Shown here: positions 8,129 to 16,187 of the stretch, one piece after another
Position numbering within the stretch: the first letter of the stretch is position 1
Layout of the letters: each line of letters starts with the position of its first letter
Origin: Flaviramulus basaltis
GTDB taxonomy: Bacteria; Bacteroidota; Bacteroidia; Flavobacteriales; Flavobacteriaceae
Length of the DNA: 64,000 nucleotides
Direction: 5' to 3'
NCBI RefSeq assembly: GCF_900114265.1
Contig: NZ_FPKV01000002.1
Location: 744,001 to 808,000 of the forward strand
Program-made: the position numbers and the translations under genes
The notes under the pieces: model-generated
What the model was told of the DNA's origin: nothing
Databases searched by the model: none
The model's input: only the letters and a program-made list of their open reading frames with translations

Positions 8129-9127
8129 ATGAGTATGATTCGCATCAAGAAAAAAACAGGCACTCCAAAGTACAAACAAATTATATCATCTATTGAAGAT
8201 GCTATAACTTCTGGTGCCTTAAAAAAAGGGGATCAACTACCATCATTAAACAGCATTCGAGACAGCCATAAACTTTCACGAGACACCGTTTTAATGGCAT
8301 TTAACGAGCTAAAAACAAGAGGTATAATCCAATCAATTGTTGGCAAGGGTTATTATATTATAAATGAAAACATAGAAGTAGTACAAAAAGTATTTTTATT
8401 ATTTGATGAGCTTAATTCTTTTAAAGAAGATTTATATAGTTCTTTTATAAATCATCTTGATGAAAACATAAGAGTTGACACCTATTTCCATCATTTTAAT
8501 GATAATATGTTTACAAAATTGATTCATGAAAATATTGGTTTTTACAACTATTATGTAATAATGCCTGCTAATTTAAAAAACACAAATTTAGCCATAGAAA
8601 AATTACCTAAGGAAAAGGTATATATACTAGACCAAACACACCCAGAATTATCTGGATATTCGGGCATATACCAAAACTTTGAAAAAGATATTTATAGCAA
8701 CCTTAGTAAGGCATTACCATTAATAAAAAACTACAAAAAATTAATTCTACTTTTTTCTGAAGATCGTCAACCTAAAGGACTTCTTAAAGGGTTTAGCCAA
8801 TTTTGCAAAACTAACAATATAGAAAATGAGGTTATTGACACTTTACAAAACAGAACTCTAAACAAAGGTGAAGTTTACGTCATACCTGATGATAAAAACT
8901 TGTTAAGAATTATCAAAAAAATTAAGGAAGAAGCATTAGTCCTTTCAAAAGACATTGGAATTATTTCTTATAATGATACTCTGCTTAAAGAAATAGTTGA
9001 AGGCGGTATTACTACAATTTCTACAGATTTCAACAAAATGGGAAAACAATTAGCAAAAATGATACTTAATAAAGACCAATTGCAAATAGAAAATGTAAAT
9101 AGTTTAATCCTAAGAAGTTCATTATAA
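8129..9127 (+). CDS. GntR-type regulator with periplasmic-binding-like sensor, probable galactose regulator
   Basis: A 332-residue regulator. Residues 1-75 form a GntR winged helix (KYKQIISSIEDAI, GDQLPSLNSIRD, SRDTVLMAFNELKTRG, GKGYYI). The rest resembles a LacI-type periplasmic-binding fold, ending with a DIGIISYNDT and a GITTIST segment. This hybrid arrangement is common in Bacteroidota sugar regulators. An earlier TTG at 8114 overlaps the promoter box, so the ATG at 8129 is preferred; 8135 is an alternative. The gene is followed by galK after 18 bases and faces the symporter-galE operon. It probably controls both operons in response to galactose or a derivative; activator or repressor role is not known. 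Confidence 0.85.
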   Translation: MSMIRIKKKTGTPKYKQIISSIEDAITSGALKKGDQLPSLNSIRDSHKLSRDTVLMAFNELKTRGIIQSIVGKGYYIINENIEVVQKVFLLFDELNSFKEDLYSSFINHLDENIRVDTYFHHFNDNMFTKLIHENIGFYNYYVIMPANLKNTNLAIEKLPKEKVYILDQTHPELSGYSGIYQNFEKDIYSNLSKALPLIKNYKKLILLFSEDRQPKGLLKGFSQFCKTNNIENEVIDTLQNRTLNKGEVYVIPDDKNLLRIIKKIKEEALVLSKDIGIISYNDTLLKEIVEGGITTISTDFNKMGKQLAKMILNKDQLQIENVNSLILRSSL

Positions 9128-9145
9128 AAATCACAAACAACTAAA

Positions 9146-10294
9146 ATGAATACAGCATTAATTAGTAAAGTAAAGGAAAGCTTTATAAATAAATTTAGCA
9201 CTAACCCATTAATGATATTCTCTCCAGGAAGAATTAATATTATTGGTGAACATACCGATTATAATGATGGTTTTGTATTTCCTGCAGCCGTAAATAAAGG
9301 TATCATAGCTGCATTTAATAAAAGTGAGACTCAAAAATCTACAGCTTATGCCATTGACATGGACGAAAGCATAGAGTTTGAATTGGACAAACTTAAACCA
9401 TCATCTGAAGGTAGCTGGGAAAATTATGTATTGGGTGTTGTAGCCGAAATACAGAACAGAAATAAAGTTGTTGGCAATTTCAATATTGCTTTTAGTGGAG
9501 ATATACCTGCTGGTTCTGGTATGTCCTCATCCGCTGCATTAGAGAACAGTGTCGTTTTTGGCCTCAATGAACTTTTTGATTTAGGATTATCAAAACATGA
9601 TATGATTTTAATTTCTCAAAAAGCAGAACACAATTATGTTGGAGTGAAGTGTGGTATCATGGACCAATACGCTAGTATGTTTGGTATAGAAAACAATGCA
9701 TTACTACTTGATTGTAGAACAATAAAATCAAAACCTTTTATAATTGATTTTAAAAATCATGAACTTATTTTAATCAATACCAATGTAAAACATAGCCTTT
9801 CTGATAGTGCATATAATGACAGGCGTTCGGTTTGTGAATCCATAGCTAGTTTACTTAATGTAAAAGCACTTCGTGATGCTACTGAATACGATTTGGAAAC
9901 GATTAAAGATCAGGTAACACCAGAAAACTATCAAAAAGCCTTATATGTTATACAAGAGAATAATAGAGCTATTCAAGCCTCAAAAGCCATGGAACTTGGA
10001 GATTTAAAAACCTTAGGCGAGCTCATTTATGCTTCTCATGATGGTCTACAAAATCAATACAAAGTAAGTTGTGTTGAATTAGATTTTTTAGTAACTCAAG
10101 CCAAACTGAACGGTCATATTTTAGGAGCAAGAATGATGGGTGGTGGTTTTGGAGGTTGCACTATTAATTTAATAGAGAAGACAGAAACAGAGTCTTTTAA
10201 AACTTTTATTTCTGAAGCTTATGAAAAAACATTTAACACAACTTGTTCAATTTATTCTGTTGAGCTATCCCAAGGAACTCATATTATAAATTAA
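9146..10294 (+). CDS. galK: Galactokinase
   Basis: A 382-residue GHMP-family kinase that phosphorylates galactose to galactose-1-phosphate. The galactokinase signature SPGRINIIGEHTDYNDG is at residues 26-42, with Arg29 and the sugar-binding Glu35-His36-Asp38. The ATP loop GDIPAGSGMSSSAA is at 118-131 and the catalytic base is Asp173 in CGIMDQYAS. The C-terminal GHMP motif is MMGGGFGGC. The length is standard. It lies 18 bases after the regulator gene and 16 bases before galT, so these three form one operon. Confidence 0.97.
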   Translation: MNTALISKVKESFINKFSTNPLMIFSPGRINIIGEHTDYNDGFVFPAAVNKGIIAAFNKSETQKSTAYAIDMDESIEFELDKLKPSSEGSWENYVLGVVAEIQNRNKVVGNFNIAFSGDIPAGSGMSSSAALENSVVFGLNELFDLGLSKHDMILISQKAEHNYVGVKCGIMDQYASMFGIENNALLLDCRTIKSKPFIIDFKNHELILINTNVKHSLSDSAYNDRRSVCESIASLLNVKALRDATEYDLETIKDQVTPENYQKALYVIQENNRAIQASKAMELGDLKTLGELIYASHDGLQNQYKVSCVELDFLVTQAKLNGHILGARMMGGGFGGCTINLIEKTETESFKTFISEAYEKTFNTTCSIYSVELSQGTHIIN

Positions 10295-10310
10295 AAAATT
10301 AAACTAAAAA

Positions 10311-11330
10311 ATGAATACAGATCTACAAGATTATTCTCATAAACGTCTAAATATTCTCACTGGAGAATGGGTTTTAGTATCACCACATCGTGCTAAACGA
10401 CCTTGGCAAGGACAAAACGAATCGGTTTCAAATGAGACAAGACCTTCACATGACCCCAACTGTTACTTATGTGCAGGAAACACAAGAATTAATGGTGAAA
10501 TAAACCCTAAATATAAAGATGTATTTGTGTTTACAAATGATTTTGCGGCGTTACAAACTAATTCTAAAGTTTTTAAAGTTGAAGATGGTTTACTTTCTGC
10601 CCAAAGCGAACAAGGAATTTGTAAAGTTATTTGCTTTAGCCCAGACCATTCAAAAAGTTTAGCAGATATGGCTCCAAAAGAAATTGAAAAAGTCATTTTT
10701 GCATGGCAACAAGAATATAAAGAACTTGCTGATAATGATTTGATTAATTATGTTCAAATATTTGAAAACAAGGGCGCTGTGATGGGTTGTAGCAATCCGC
10801 ATCCGCATGGTCAAATTTGGAGTCAAACAAGCTTACCTAATGAGGTTGAAAAAAAAGACAAACATCAATTAGATTACTATCTTAAAAATAAAAAAAGTCT
10901 TTTAGGTGATTATCTTAAACAAGAACTAAATAAAAAAGAGCGTATTATTTTTGAAAACGATGCCTTTGTTGTACTTGTTCCTTATTGGGCCATTTGGCCA
11001 TTTGAAACAATGATTGTTCCCAAAAGACATCAATTAAATATATTAGAATTAAAAGAGAATGAATCATTACTTTTTGGAGAAGCTATTTCTACTATAACAA
11101 AAGCTTACGATAAATTATTTAAAACCTCTTTTCCTTATTCTAGTGGCATCCATCAAGCTCCAACAAATGGTGAAGATAATAGCCACTGGCATTGGCACAT
11201 GAGTTTTTATCCACCATTATTAAGAAGCGCCACCGTAAAGAAATTTATGGTAGGTTATGAAATGTTTGGATCTCCTCAAAGAGATATTACAGCAGAAATT
11301 GCTTGTAATAAGTTAAAAGAGCTTATATAA
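10311..11330 (+). CDS. galT: Galactose-1-phosphate uridylyltransferase
   Basis: A 339-residue HIT-superfamily enzyme that exchanges UMP between UDP-glucose and galactose-1-phosphate. The catalytic histidine is His166 in the HPH motif (164-166) of SNPHPHGQIW, at the same number as in the E. coli enzyme. Zinc-binding residues are Cys51 and Cys54 (CYLCAG) and His113. A second conserved block HQAPTNGEDNSHWHWHMSFY lies near residues 278-297. Last gene of the regulator-galK-galT operon; no aldose epimerase gene is present in the window. Confidence 0.97.
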   Translation: MNTDLQDYSHKRLNILTGEWVLVSPHRAKRPWQGQNESVSNETRPSHDPNCYLCAGNTRINGEINPKYKDVFVFTNDFAALQTNSKVFKVEDGLLSAQSEQGICKVICFSPDHSKSLADMAPKEIEKVIFAWQQEYKELADNDLINYVQIFENKGAVMGCSNPHPHGQIWSQTSLPNEVEKKDKHQLDYYLKNKKSLLGDYLKQELNKKERIIFENDAFVVLVPYWAIWPFETMIVPKRHQLNILELKENESLLFGEAISTITKAYDKLFKTSFPYSSGIHQAPTNGEDNSHWHWHMSFYPPLLRSATVKKFMVGYEMFGSPQRDITAEIACNKLKELI

Positions 11331-11453
11331 GCTAAAGTTATAGCAAATAAATTACCATTTTATTTTATAACAAATATCATTTTTGAAATTCTATATTATT
11401 TAATTAAGAAAACTTTGACCCTTAATTTGTAAATCATAGGCAAATCATAAAAC

Positions 11454-11482
11454 AAAAAAGCTTTCAATTTCTTGAAAGCTTT
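11454..11482 (-). terminator. Terminator after tRNA-Arg
   Basis: An 11-bp stem (11457-11467 with 11472-11482) with a 4-nt loop. On the minus strand it is followed by six T (A run at 11454-11459). It may also stop transcripts coming from galT on the plus strand, where a shorter T tract follows. Confidence 0.75.
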
Positions 11483-11493
11483 AATTTTACTAG

Positions 11494-11567
11494 TGACCTC
11501 GACTGGATTCAAACCAGTAACCTCTTGAGCCGTAATCAAGTGCGCTATTCAGTTGCGCCACGAGGCC
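11494..11567 (-). tRNA. tRNA-Arg (anticodon ACG)
   Basis: The minus strand folds as a 74-nt cloverleaf. The acceptor stem GGCCTCG pairs with CGAGGTC, with one G-T pair. The anticodon stem CTTGA/TCAAG encloses the loop TTACGGC, giving anticodon ACG. The T loop contains GGTTTGAATCC. CCA is not encoded. Confidence 0.97.
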
Positions 11568-11637
11568 TTTTTTGTGGCTGCAAATATACTATTTTTATTA
11601 AAACTCTACCAAATTTTATTTCAAATTTCTAATTCAT

Positions 11638-11645
11638 TACTTTTG
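11638..11645 (+). promoter_or_regulatory. Promoter -7 box for the Crp-like regulator
   Basis: TACTTTTG matches TAnnTTTG. The ATG at 11649 follows only three bases later, which suggests a leaderless transcript or initiation at the next ATG (11661). Confidence 0.6.
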
Positions 11646-11648
11646 AAT

Positions 11649-12278
11649 ATGACTACAACCATGATACAAGAAAAATTTAATCATATTTTTGATAGCAATC
11701 TTATCGAGGAAATTAAAAAAGTTGGCAATATAAGAACATTCAAAAAAGACGATATTATTATAGACATTAATCAACCTTTAAATCATATTCCATTATTATT
11801 AGAAGGTAATATTAAAATACTTCGCGAGGACGCCGAAGGCAACGAGTTACTTATTTATTTTTTAGAAGCTGGTGAAACCTGTACTATGTCACTTACCTGC
11901 TGTATGGGAACTACTAAAAGTAAAATTAGAGCAGTTGCTGAAAAAGATTCAAGCCTAGTTATGATTCCTGTTCTAAACATGCAAAAATGGTTCAATAATA
12001 ATGAAAGTTGGAGAAATTTTATTTTAGAAAGTTATCAAACTCGTTTTGATGAAATGCTTGATGCTATTGATAGCATAGCATTTATGAAAATGGATGAACG
12101 TTTATATAAATATCTAATAAACAAAACTAAACTACACGATTCCAAAACCCTACATATTAAACATCAAGATATTTCTGAAGATTTACACACATCTAGAGTT
12201 GTTATCTCCAGACTATTAAAGCAGTTAGAAAATGAGCATAAAATAAAACTTAGTCGAAATAAAATTCAAGTTTTATAA
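11649..12278 (+). CDS. Crp/Fnr-family regulator with a cysteine cluster in the effector pocket
   Basis: A 209-residue Crp/Fnr protein. Residues 20-115 form the cyclic-nucleotide-binding-like beta barrel, 120-150 the dimer helix and 155-209 a winged helix whose recognition helix is in LHTSRVVISRLLKQLE. The phosphate-binding cassette of true CRP (GE....RSA) is absent. Its place holds GETCTMSLTCCMG with Cys78, Cys84 and Cys85, pointing to a thiol-based or other sensor rather than cAMP. A start at 11553 would overlap the tRNA and is rejected; 11661 is an alternative start. It sits directly upstream of a sulfur operon, and matching Crp-type palindromes occur in front of both operon parts, so it probably regulates them. 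Confidence 0.85.
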   Translation: MTTTMIQEKFNHIFDSNLIEEIKKVGNIRTFKKDDIIIDINQPLNHIPLLLEGNIKILREDAEGNELLIYFLEAGETCTMSLTCCMGTTKSKIRAVAEKDSSLVMIPVLNMQKWFNNNESWRNFILESYQTRFDEMLDAIDSIAFMKMDERLYKYLINKTKLHDSKTLHIKHQDISEDLHTSRVVISRLLKQLENEHKIKLSRNKIQVL

Positions 12279-12282
12279 TCTA

Positions 12283-12298
12283 TGTAACATTTATTACA
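12283..12298. promoter_or_regulatory. Crp/Fnr-type operator upstream of the YeeE/YedE pair
   Basis: TGTAACATTTATTACA is a 16-base near-perfect palindrome of the form TGTRAC-N4-RTYACA. Its centre is 33 bases upstream of the centre of the TAnnTTTG box at 12320, that is near -40, the usual class II activator position. Confidence 0.7.
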
Positions 12299-12319
12299 AA
12301 GTCTACATTAGATTCCCTT

Positions 12320-12327
12320 TACATTTG
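12320..12327 (+). promoter_or_regulatory. Promoter -7 box for the YeeE/YedE-TauE operon
   Basis: TACATTTG matches TAnnTTTG. The ATG at 12347 follows after 19 bases. A Crp-type palindrome lies just upstream. Confidence 0.7.
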
Positions 12328-12346
12328 CACTTTAAAAAATTTGTTT

Positions 12347-12904
12347 ATGGAATACTTATTAAATCCGTGGCCATGGTATGTGTCTGGTCCACTAATTGCT
12401 ATTGTTATGGCACTACTTCTCTATTTTGGTAAAACATTTGGTATGTCTTCTAATTTGAGAACCATGTGTACCATTATTGGAGGCGATAAATTTTCAGATT
12501 TCTTCAAAATAAAAATTAAGGATTATAGATGGAATTTAATTGTTGCCTTCGGAGCTATTATAGGCGGTTTTATAGCTACACAATACTTATCAAACGATAG
12601 TATAACCGATTTAAATCCTGCTACAGTAACAGAGCTTAAAAACATGGGGTTTGAGAATTCCGGAGCTTCTTTAGTACCTAATGAAATGTATAATTTAGAA
12701 GCTATTACCTCAACAAAAGGATTACTTCTTTTAATTATTGGTGGCTTGCTAGTTGGTTTTGGGACACGTTACGCCGGTGGTTGCACATCAGGTCATGCTA
12801 TTACAGGGCTTAGTAGTTTGCAAAAACCATCATTAATTGCTGTTATTGGTTTTTTTATTGGCGGACTTATTATGACTAATTTTATTTTACCATTAATTTT
12901 TTAA
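12347..12904 (+). CDS. YeeE/YedE-family sulfur transporter subunit, first half
   Basis: A 185-residue membrane protein of the YeeE/YedE family (DUF395), related to thiosulfate transporters (TsuA) and PmpA/PmpB. Several membrane helices are seen, and the conserved GGCTSGHAITG motif puts a cysteine at residue 146; Cys41 is a second conserved-type position. In TsuA such cysteines relay thiosulfate through the membrane. This protein is about half of a full-length TsuA, and the next gene supplies the other half, so the two probably act together. A TTG at 12341 is an alternative start, but the ATG at 12347 fits the promoter. Substrate (thiosulfate or another sulfur compound) is inferred. Confidence 0.85.
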   Translation: MEYLLNPWPWYVSGPLIAIVMALLLYFGKTFGMSSNLRTMCTIIGGDKFSDFFKIKIKDYRWNLIVAFGAIIGGFIATQYLSNDSITDLNPATVTELKNMGFENSGASLVPNEMYNLEAITSTKGLLLLIIGGLLVGFGTRYAGGCTSGHAITGLSSLQKPSLIAVIGFFIGGLIMTNFILPLIF

Positions 12905-12906
12905 AT

Positions 12907-13320
12907 ATGAAGTATATCAAATTTTTATTAGTTGGTATTTTCTTTGGAATAGTATTAACAAAATCTGAAGCTGTATCATGGTATCGTATATACGAAATGT
13001 TTAGGTTTCAATCTTTTCATATGTATGGTATTATAGGAACGGCTGTACTATCTGGAATTTTGTTTTTACAAGTTTCTAAAAAAGGGCATCTTAAAAGTAT
13101 TAAAGGAGCAGATATTTTTGTTCCAAAAAAAGATAGGGGTATTATTAGATACATTGTTGGCGGAATTATTTTTGGTTTAGGCTGGGCACTTATTGGTGCT
13201 TGTCCCGGACCTATGTATATATTATTAGGCACTGGTGTGTATAGTATGCTAATTGTAATTGCTGCAGCTATTTTAGGCACATTTATTTATGGTGTTTTAA
13301 AAAACAAACTCCCTCATTAA
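12907..13320 (+). CDS. YeeE/YedE-family sulfur transporter subunit, second half
   Basis: A 137-residue membrane protein with about four helices, related to the DUF6691/YeeE-YedE group. Its key motif is WALIGACPGPMY with Cys99. It starts two bases after the stop of the first half-transporter and ends one base before the TauE-like gene, so translation of the three is probably coupled. Known family pairs occur next to persulfide dioxygenase and rhodanese genes, as here. Import of thiosulfate or a related sulfur species is the likely role but is not shown by sequence alone. Confidence 0.85.
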   Translation: MKYIKFLLVGIFFGIVLTKSEAVSWYRIYEMFRFQSFHMYGIIGTAVLSGILFLQVSKKGHLKSIKGADIFVPKKDRGIIRYIVGGIIFGLGWALIGACPGPMYILLGTGVYSMLIVIAAAILGTFIYGVLKNKLPH

Positions 13321-13321
13321 T

Positions 13322-14113
13322 ATGGACAGCACACAATTAATAGGGTATGTTGGTGCACTTATTGTAGGTTTAGTTTTAGGACTCATAGGAGGTGGTGGTT
13401 CCATACTAACTGTACCCCTATTAGTTTACTTATTAGGCTATAATCCTATAATAGCAACTGCGTATTCTTTATTTGTAGTTGGAACCACTTCTCTAGTAGG
13501 AACTTTTCAAAAATATAAAAAAGGTTTAGTTGATTTTAAAACAGGATTAGCCTTTTCATTTCCTTCGTTTATTGCTGTTTATTTATCTCGAAGGTATTTA
13601 GTTCCTAACATTCCAGATACAATTTTTACTTTTGGAAATTATACGCTCACCAAAGAGATGGCTATCATGATATTTTTTGCAATCATTATGCTTTTAGCAT
13701 CTTTTTCAATGATTAAAAAAGGTAAAGAAAAAGAAGCAACATCTAAAATACAACCATATTACAAAACGTTTATTCAAGGCTTAACAATAGGAACTATAAC
13801 AGGACTTATAGGTGCTGGTGGTGGCTTTTTATATGTGCCCGCTCTTGTTCTTTGGGCAAATATCCCAATGAAAAAGGCGGTTGGTACGTCATTAATTATA
13901 GTAACAATAAATTCTTTAATAGGTTTTACAGGAGATGTTCAAACTTTAGAAATTGAATGGGTATTTTTATTAACTTTTACATTAATTTCTATCGTTGGAA
14001 TTATTTTGGGAGTATTTCTATCAAAGTTTATAAGTGGAGAAAAACTTAAAAAGAGTTTTGGAATATTCACTTTACTTATGGCCGTATACATTATATACAA
14101 AGAATTAAAGTAA
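13322..14113 (+). CDS. TauE/SafE-family permease (sulfite or sulfur-anion transporter)
   Basis: A 263-residue integral membrane protein with about seven or eight helices and the two inverted repeats of the TauE/SafE family: GLVLGLIGGGGSILTVPLLV near residue 15-35 and GTITGLIGAGGGFLYVPALV near 157-176. Family members export sulfite, sulfoacetate or similar anions. In this context (half-transporters before, persulfide dioxygenase after) export of the sulfite formed by persulfide oxidation is the simplest idea. The gene starts one base after the preceding stop. It is followed by a Crp-type site and a new promoter. Confidence 0.87.
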   Translation: MDSTQLIGYVGALIVGLVLGLIGGGGSILTVPLLVYLLGYNPIIATAYSLFVVGTTSLVGTFQKYKKGLVDFKTGLAFSFPSFIAVYLSRRYLVPNIPDTIFTFGNYTLTKEMAIMIFFAIIMLLASFSMIKKGKEKEATSKIQPYYKTFIQGLTIGTITGLIGAGGGFLYVPALVLWANIPMKKAVGTSLIIVTINSLIGFTGDVQTLEIEWVFLLTFTLISIVGIILGVFLSKFISGEKLKKSFGIFTLLMAVYIIYKELK

Positions 14114-14120
14114 AGTCTTA

Positions 14121-14136
14121 TGTGACAAAAGTCACA
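14121..14136. promoter_or_regulatory. Crp/Fnr-type operator upstream of the persulfide dioxygenase-rhodanese gene
   Basis: TGTGACAAAAGTCACA is a perfect 16-base palindrome apart from the AAAA centre. Its centre is 33 bases upstream of the centre of the TAnnTTTG box at 14158, the same distance as for the site at 12283. It shares the TGTRAC half-site with that palindrome. Confidence 0.8.
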
Positions 14137-14157
14137 AATCAAATCATTTAGGTTTAG

Positions 14158-14165
14158 TATTTTTG
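14158..14165 (+). promoter_or_regulatory. Promoter -7 box for the persulfide dioxygenase-rhodanese gene
   Basis: TATTTTTG matches TAnnTTTG and lies 16 bases before the ATG at 14182. Confidence 0.7.
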
Positions 14166-14181
14166 AAAAAATAATTGAAAA

Positions 14182-15594
14182 ATGAAAATAGAACAAATAT
14201 ATACAGGTTGTTTAGCTCAAGGTGCATATTATATAGAGTCTAATGGTGAAGTTGCTATTATTGATCCTTTACGCGAAACACAACAATATGTAGATAAGGC
14301 TAATAAAGAAAATGCAAAAATTAAATATATTTTCGAAACACATTTTCATGCAGATTTTGTTTCTGGTCATGTAGATTTAGCAAAAAAAACAGGCGCAACT
14401 ATTGTTTATGGTCCTGGAGCTGAAACGAATTATGATATTCATTCTGCGAAAGATAATGAAGTATTTAAATTAGGCCATGTTACTATTAAAGTATTACACA
14501 CACCTGGACATACGTTAGAATCTTCAACCTATCTTTTATTTGATGAAACTGGTAAAGAACATGCTATTTTTTCTGGTGACACCCTATTTTTGGGAGACGT
14601 TGGAAGACCTGATTTAGCTATAAAATCCGATTTAACAAAAGAAGACTTAGCAAGTATGCTTTTTGACTCTTTACGTAATAAAATTATGCCTTTACCAGAT
14701 GATGTTATTGTGTATCCTGCACATGGAGCAGGTTCTGCATGCGGAAAAAATTTAAGTAAAGAAACCATTGGTGTTTTAGGAGATCAAAAGAAAACAAATT
14801 ATGCACTTAGAGCAGATATGACTCGAGATGAATTTGTTGAAGAGGTATTAGACGGCATAGCTCCACCACCACAATATTTTGCTAAAAATGCCATGATGAA
14901 TAAATCTGGTTATGATGAATTTGAAACTGTATTAAAAAAAGGAGATAACGCATTAAATCCTGAAGAATTTGAAGCTATTGCTAATCAAGAAGATGCTTTA
15001 GTTTTAGATGTTAGACATGAAAAAGATTTTGTAAAGGGTCATATTCCAAATTCAATTTTTATAGGAATTCATGGTGGTTTTGCGCCTTGGGTTGGCGCTT
15101 TAATTACCGATTTAAAACAACCTATTTTACTAGTTACTCCAGAAGGTAAAGAAAAAGAAACAGTTACCAGATTATCTCGCGTTGGTTATGATAATACACT
15201 TGGCTATTTAAAAGGCGGAATTGAATCTTGGAAAGCTTCTGGTAAAGATATTGAAACTATTGATTCTATAACTGTTGATGAATTTTCTAAACAATATAAA
15301 AATGAAACCACTAATGTTTTAGATGTTAGAAAGGATGGTGAATACCAATCTGAACATTTACAAGGTAATCATGTGCAACATTTTGCTTTAGATTATATTA
15401 ACGATAATATGAATGCGATTAGCAAAGACAAAAACTATTATGTGCATTGTGCTGGTGGGTATCGTTCTATTATTGCTGCTTCTATTTTAAAAGCTCGCGG
15501 ATTTAACAATTTAACAGACATTGCTGGTGGTTTTGGAGCTATAAAAAATACGGATTTACCAACTACTGATTTTGTTTGCCCTTCAACTTTATAA
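14182..15594 (+). CDS. Persulfide dioxygenase-like metallo-hydrolase with two rhodanese domains
   Basis: A 470-residue three-domain protein. Residues 1-250 are a metallo-beta-lactamase fold of the ETHE1 type, with HFHAD (His54, His56, Asp58), HTPGHT (His110), SGDTLFLGDVGRPD (Asp133) and His181. These enzymes oxidise glutathione or other persulfides to sulfite. Residues about 260-360 are a rhodanese domain whose active-site loop reads LLVTPEGKEKE, without cysteine, so it is probably inactive. Residues 365-470 are a second rhodanese with Cys423 in VHCAGGYRS, able to carry sulfur. Together with the YeeE/YedE and TauE genes this suggests uptake and detoxification or oxidation of sulfane sulfur. 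Confidence 0.9.
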   Translation: MKIEQIYTGCLAQGAYYIESNGEVAIIDPLRETQQYVDKANKENAKIKYIFETHFHADFVSGHVDLAKKTGATIVYGPGAETNYDIHSAKDNEVFKLGHVTIKVLHTPGHTLESSTYLLFDETGKEHAIFSGDTLFLGDVGRPDLAIKSDLTKEDLASMLFDSLRNKIMPLPDDVIVYPAHGAGSACGKNLSKETIGVLGDQKKTNYALRADMTRDEFVEEVLDGIAPPPQYFAKNAMMNKSGYDEFETVLKKGDNALNPEEFEAIANQEDALVLDVRHEKDFVKGHIPNSIFIGIHGGFAPWVGALITDLKQPILLVTPEGKEKETVTRLSRVGYDNTLGYLKGGIESWKASGKDIETIDSITVDEFSKQYKNETTNVLDVRKDGEYQSEHLQGNHVQHFALDYINDNMNAISKDKNYYVHCAGGYRSIIAASILKARGFNNLTDIAGGFGAIKNTDLPTTDFVCPSTL

Positions 15595-15604
15595 AGAAGT
15601 TAAT

Positions 15605-15874
15605 ATGAAAACTATTTTAAAAATACAAAACCTAAAATGTGGTGGATGTGCAAATATCATCACTAATAAATTATCTGATTCAGAAAACATTAGTGATGTT
15701 ACTGTTGATAATGAAAATGATACAGTCTCTTTTAGTTACATAAATGAAGATGATTTGTTAAACACAAAAACTACTTTAACAAAATTAGGATATCCAGTTA
15801 TTGGAGATAAGTATGCTTTAACAACTAAAGCGAAATCACTTGTAAGTTGTGCTTTAGGCAGATTAAATAATTAG
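15605..15874 (+). CDS. Heavy-metal-associated (HMA) domain protein
   Basis: An 89-residue cytosolic protein with a ferredoxin-like HMA fold. The metal-binding motif is CGGC (Cys12 and Cys15) after the first strand. The C-terminus adds a short tail with SLVSCALGRL and a third cysteine. Members are copper or other soft-metal chaperones. It starts ten bases after the stop of the dioxygenase-rhodanese gene and is probably in the same operon. The second glycine of CGGC and the sulfur context leave open a role with another thiophilic ligand. A frame start at 15572 overlaps the preceding gene and is not preferred. Confidence 0.85.
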   Translation: MKTILKIQNLKCGGCANIITNKLSDSENISDVTVDNENDTVSFSYINEDDLLNTKTTLTKLGYPVIGDKYALTTKAKSLVSCALGRLNN

Positions 15875-15879
15875 TTATA

Positions 15880-16155
15880 TTATACTATTTCTGCACTTAA
15901 ACCAGCTTCTAGAAGCATAGAACAGCGTGGTTTTAAATCGTCATACAAGCCTGTTTTAACAGTACATTTCCCCTTATAGTGAACGATTAGCGAGCATTGT
16001 TCTGCTTGTTCTGAAGTGTGATCGCATGCATAAATAAGAGTTTCTATTACATGATCAAAAGTATTAACTTCATCATTATGTAATACAATTTCATTTTGTG
16101 TTGAAACCTTTTCTTCTAACAATAATTCTTCTGATACTTTTTCTTTTGTACTCAT
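15880..16155 (-). CDS. clpS: ATP-dependent Clp protease adaptor ClpS
   Basis: A 91-residue adaptor that delivers N-degron substrates to ClpAP/ClpCP. The core shows VLHNDEVNTFDHVIETLIYAC, with the acidic pocket Asn-Asp-Glu, then HTSEQAEQCSLIVHYKGKC. An N-terminal extension of about 22 residues is usual. It converges with the HMA gene (5-base gap) and lies downstream of prmA with a 32-base gap; the prmA-clpS pairing is common in Flavobacteria. Confidence 0.93.
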   Translation of the reverse strand: MSTKEKVSEELLLEEKVSTQNEIVLHNDEVNTFDHVIETLIYACDHTSEQAEQCSLIVHYKGKCTVKTGLYDDLKPRCSMLLEAGLSAEIV

Positions 16156-16187
16156 ATTCTAATAATCTTGAAGGATTAATTATAGTA

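Noticed and set aside
11553-11648. N-terminal extension of the Crp-like regulator from 11553
   Set aside because: It overlaps the tRNA-Arg gene and lies upstream of the promoter box, so it is not translated.
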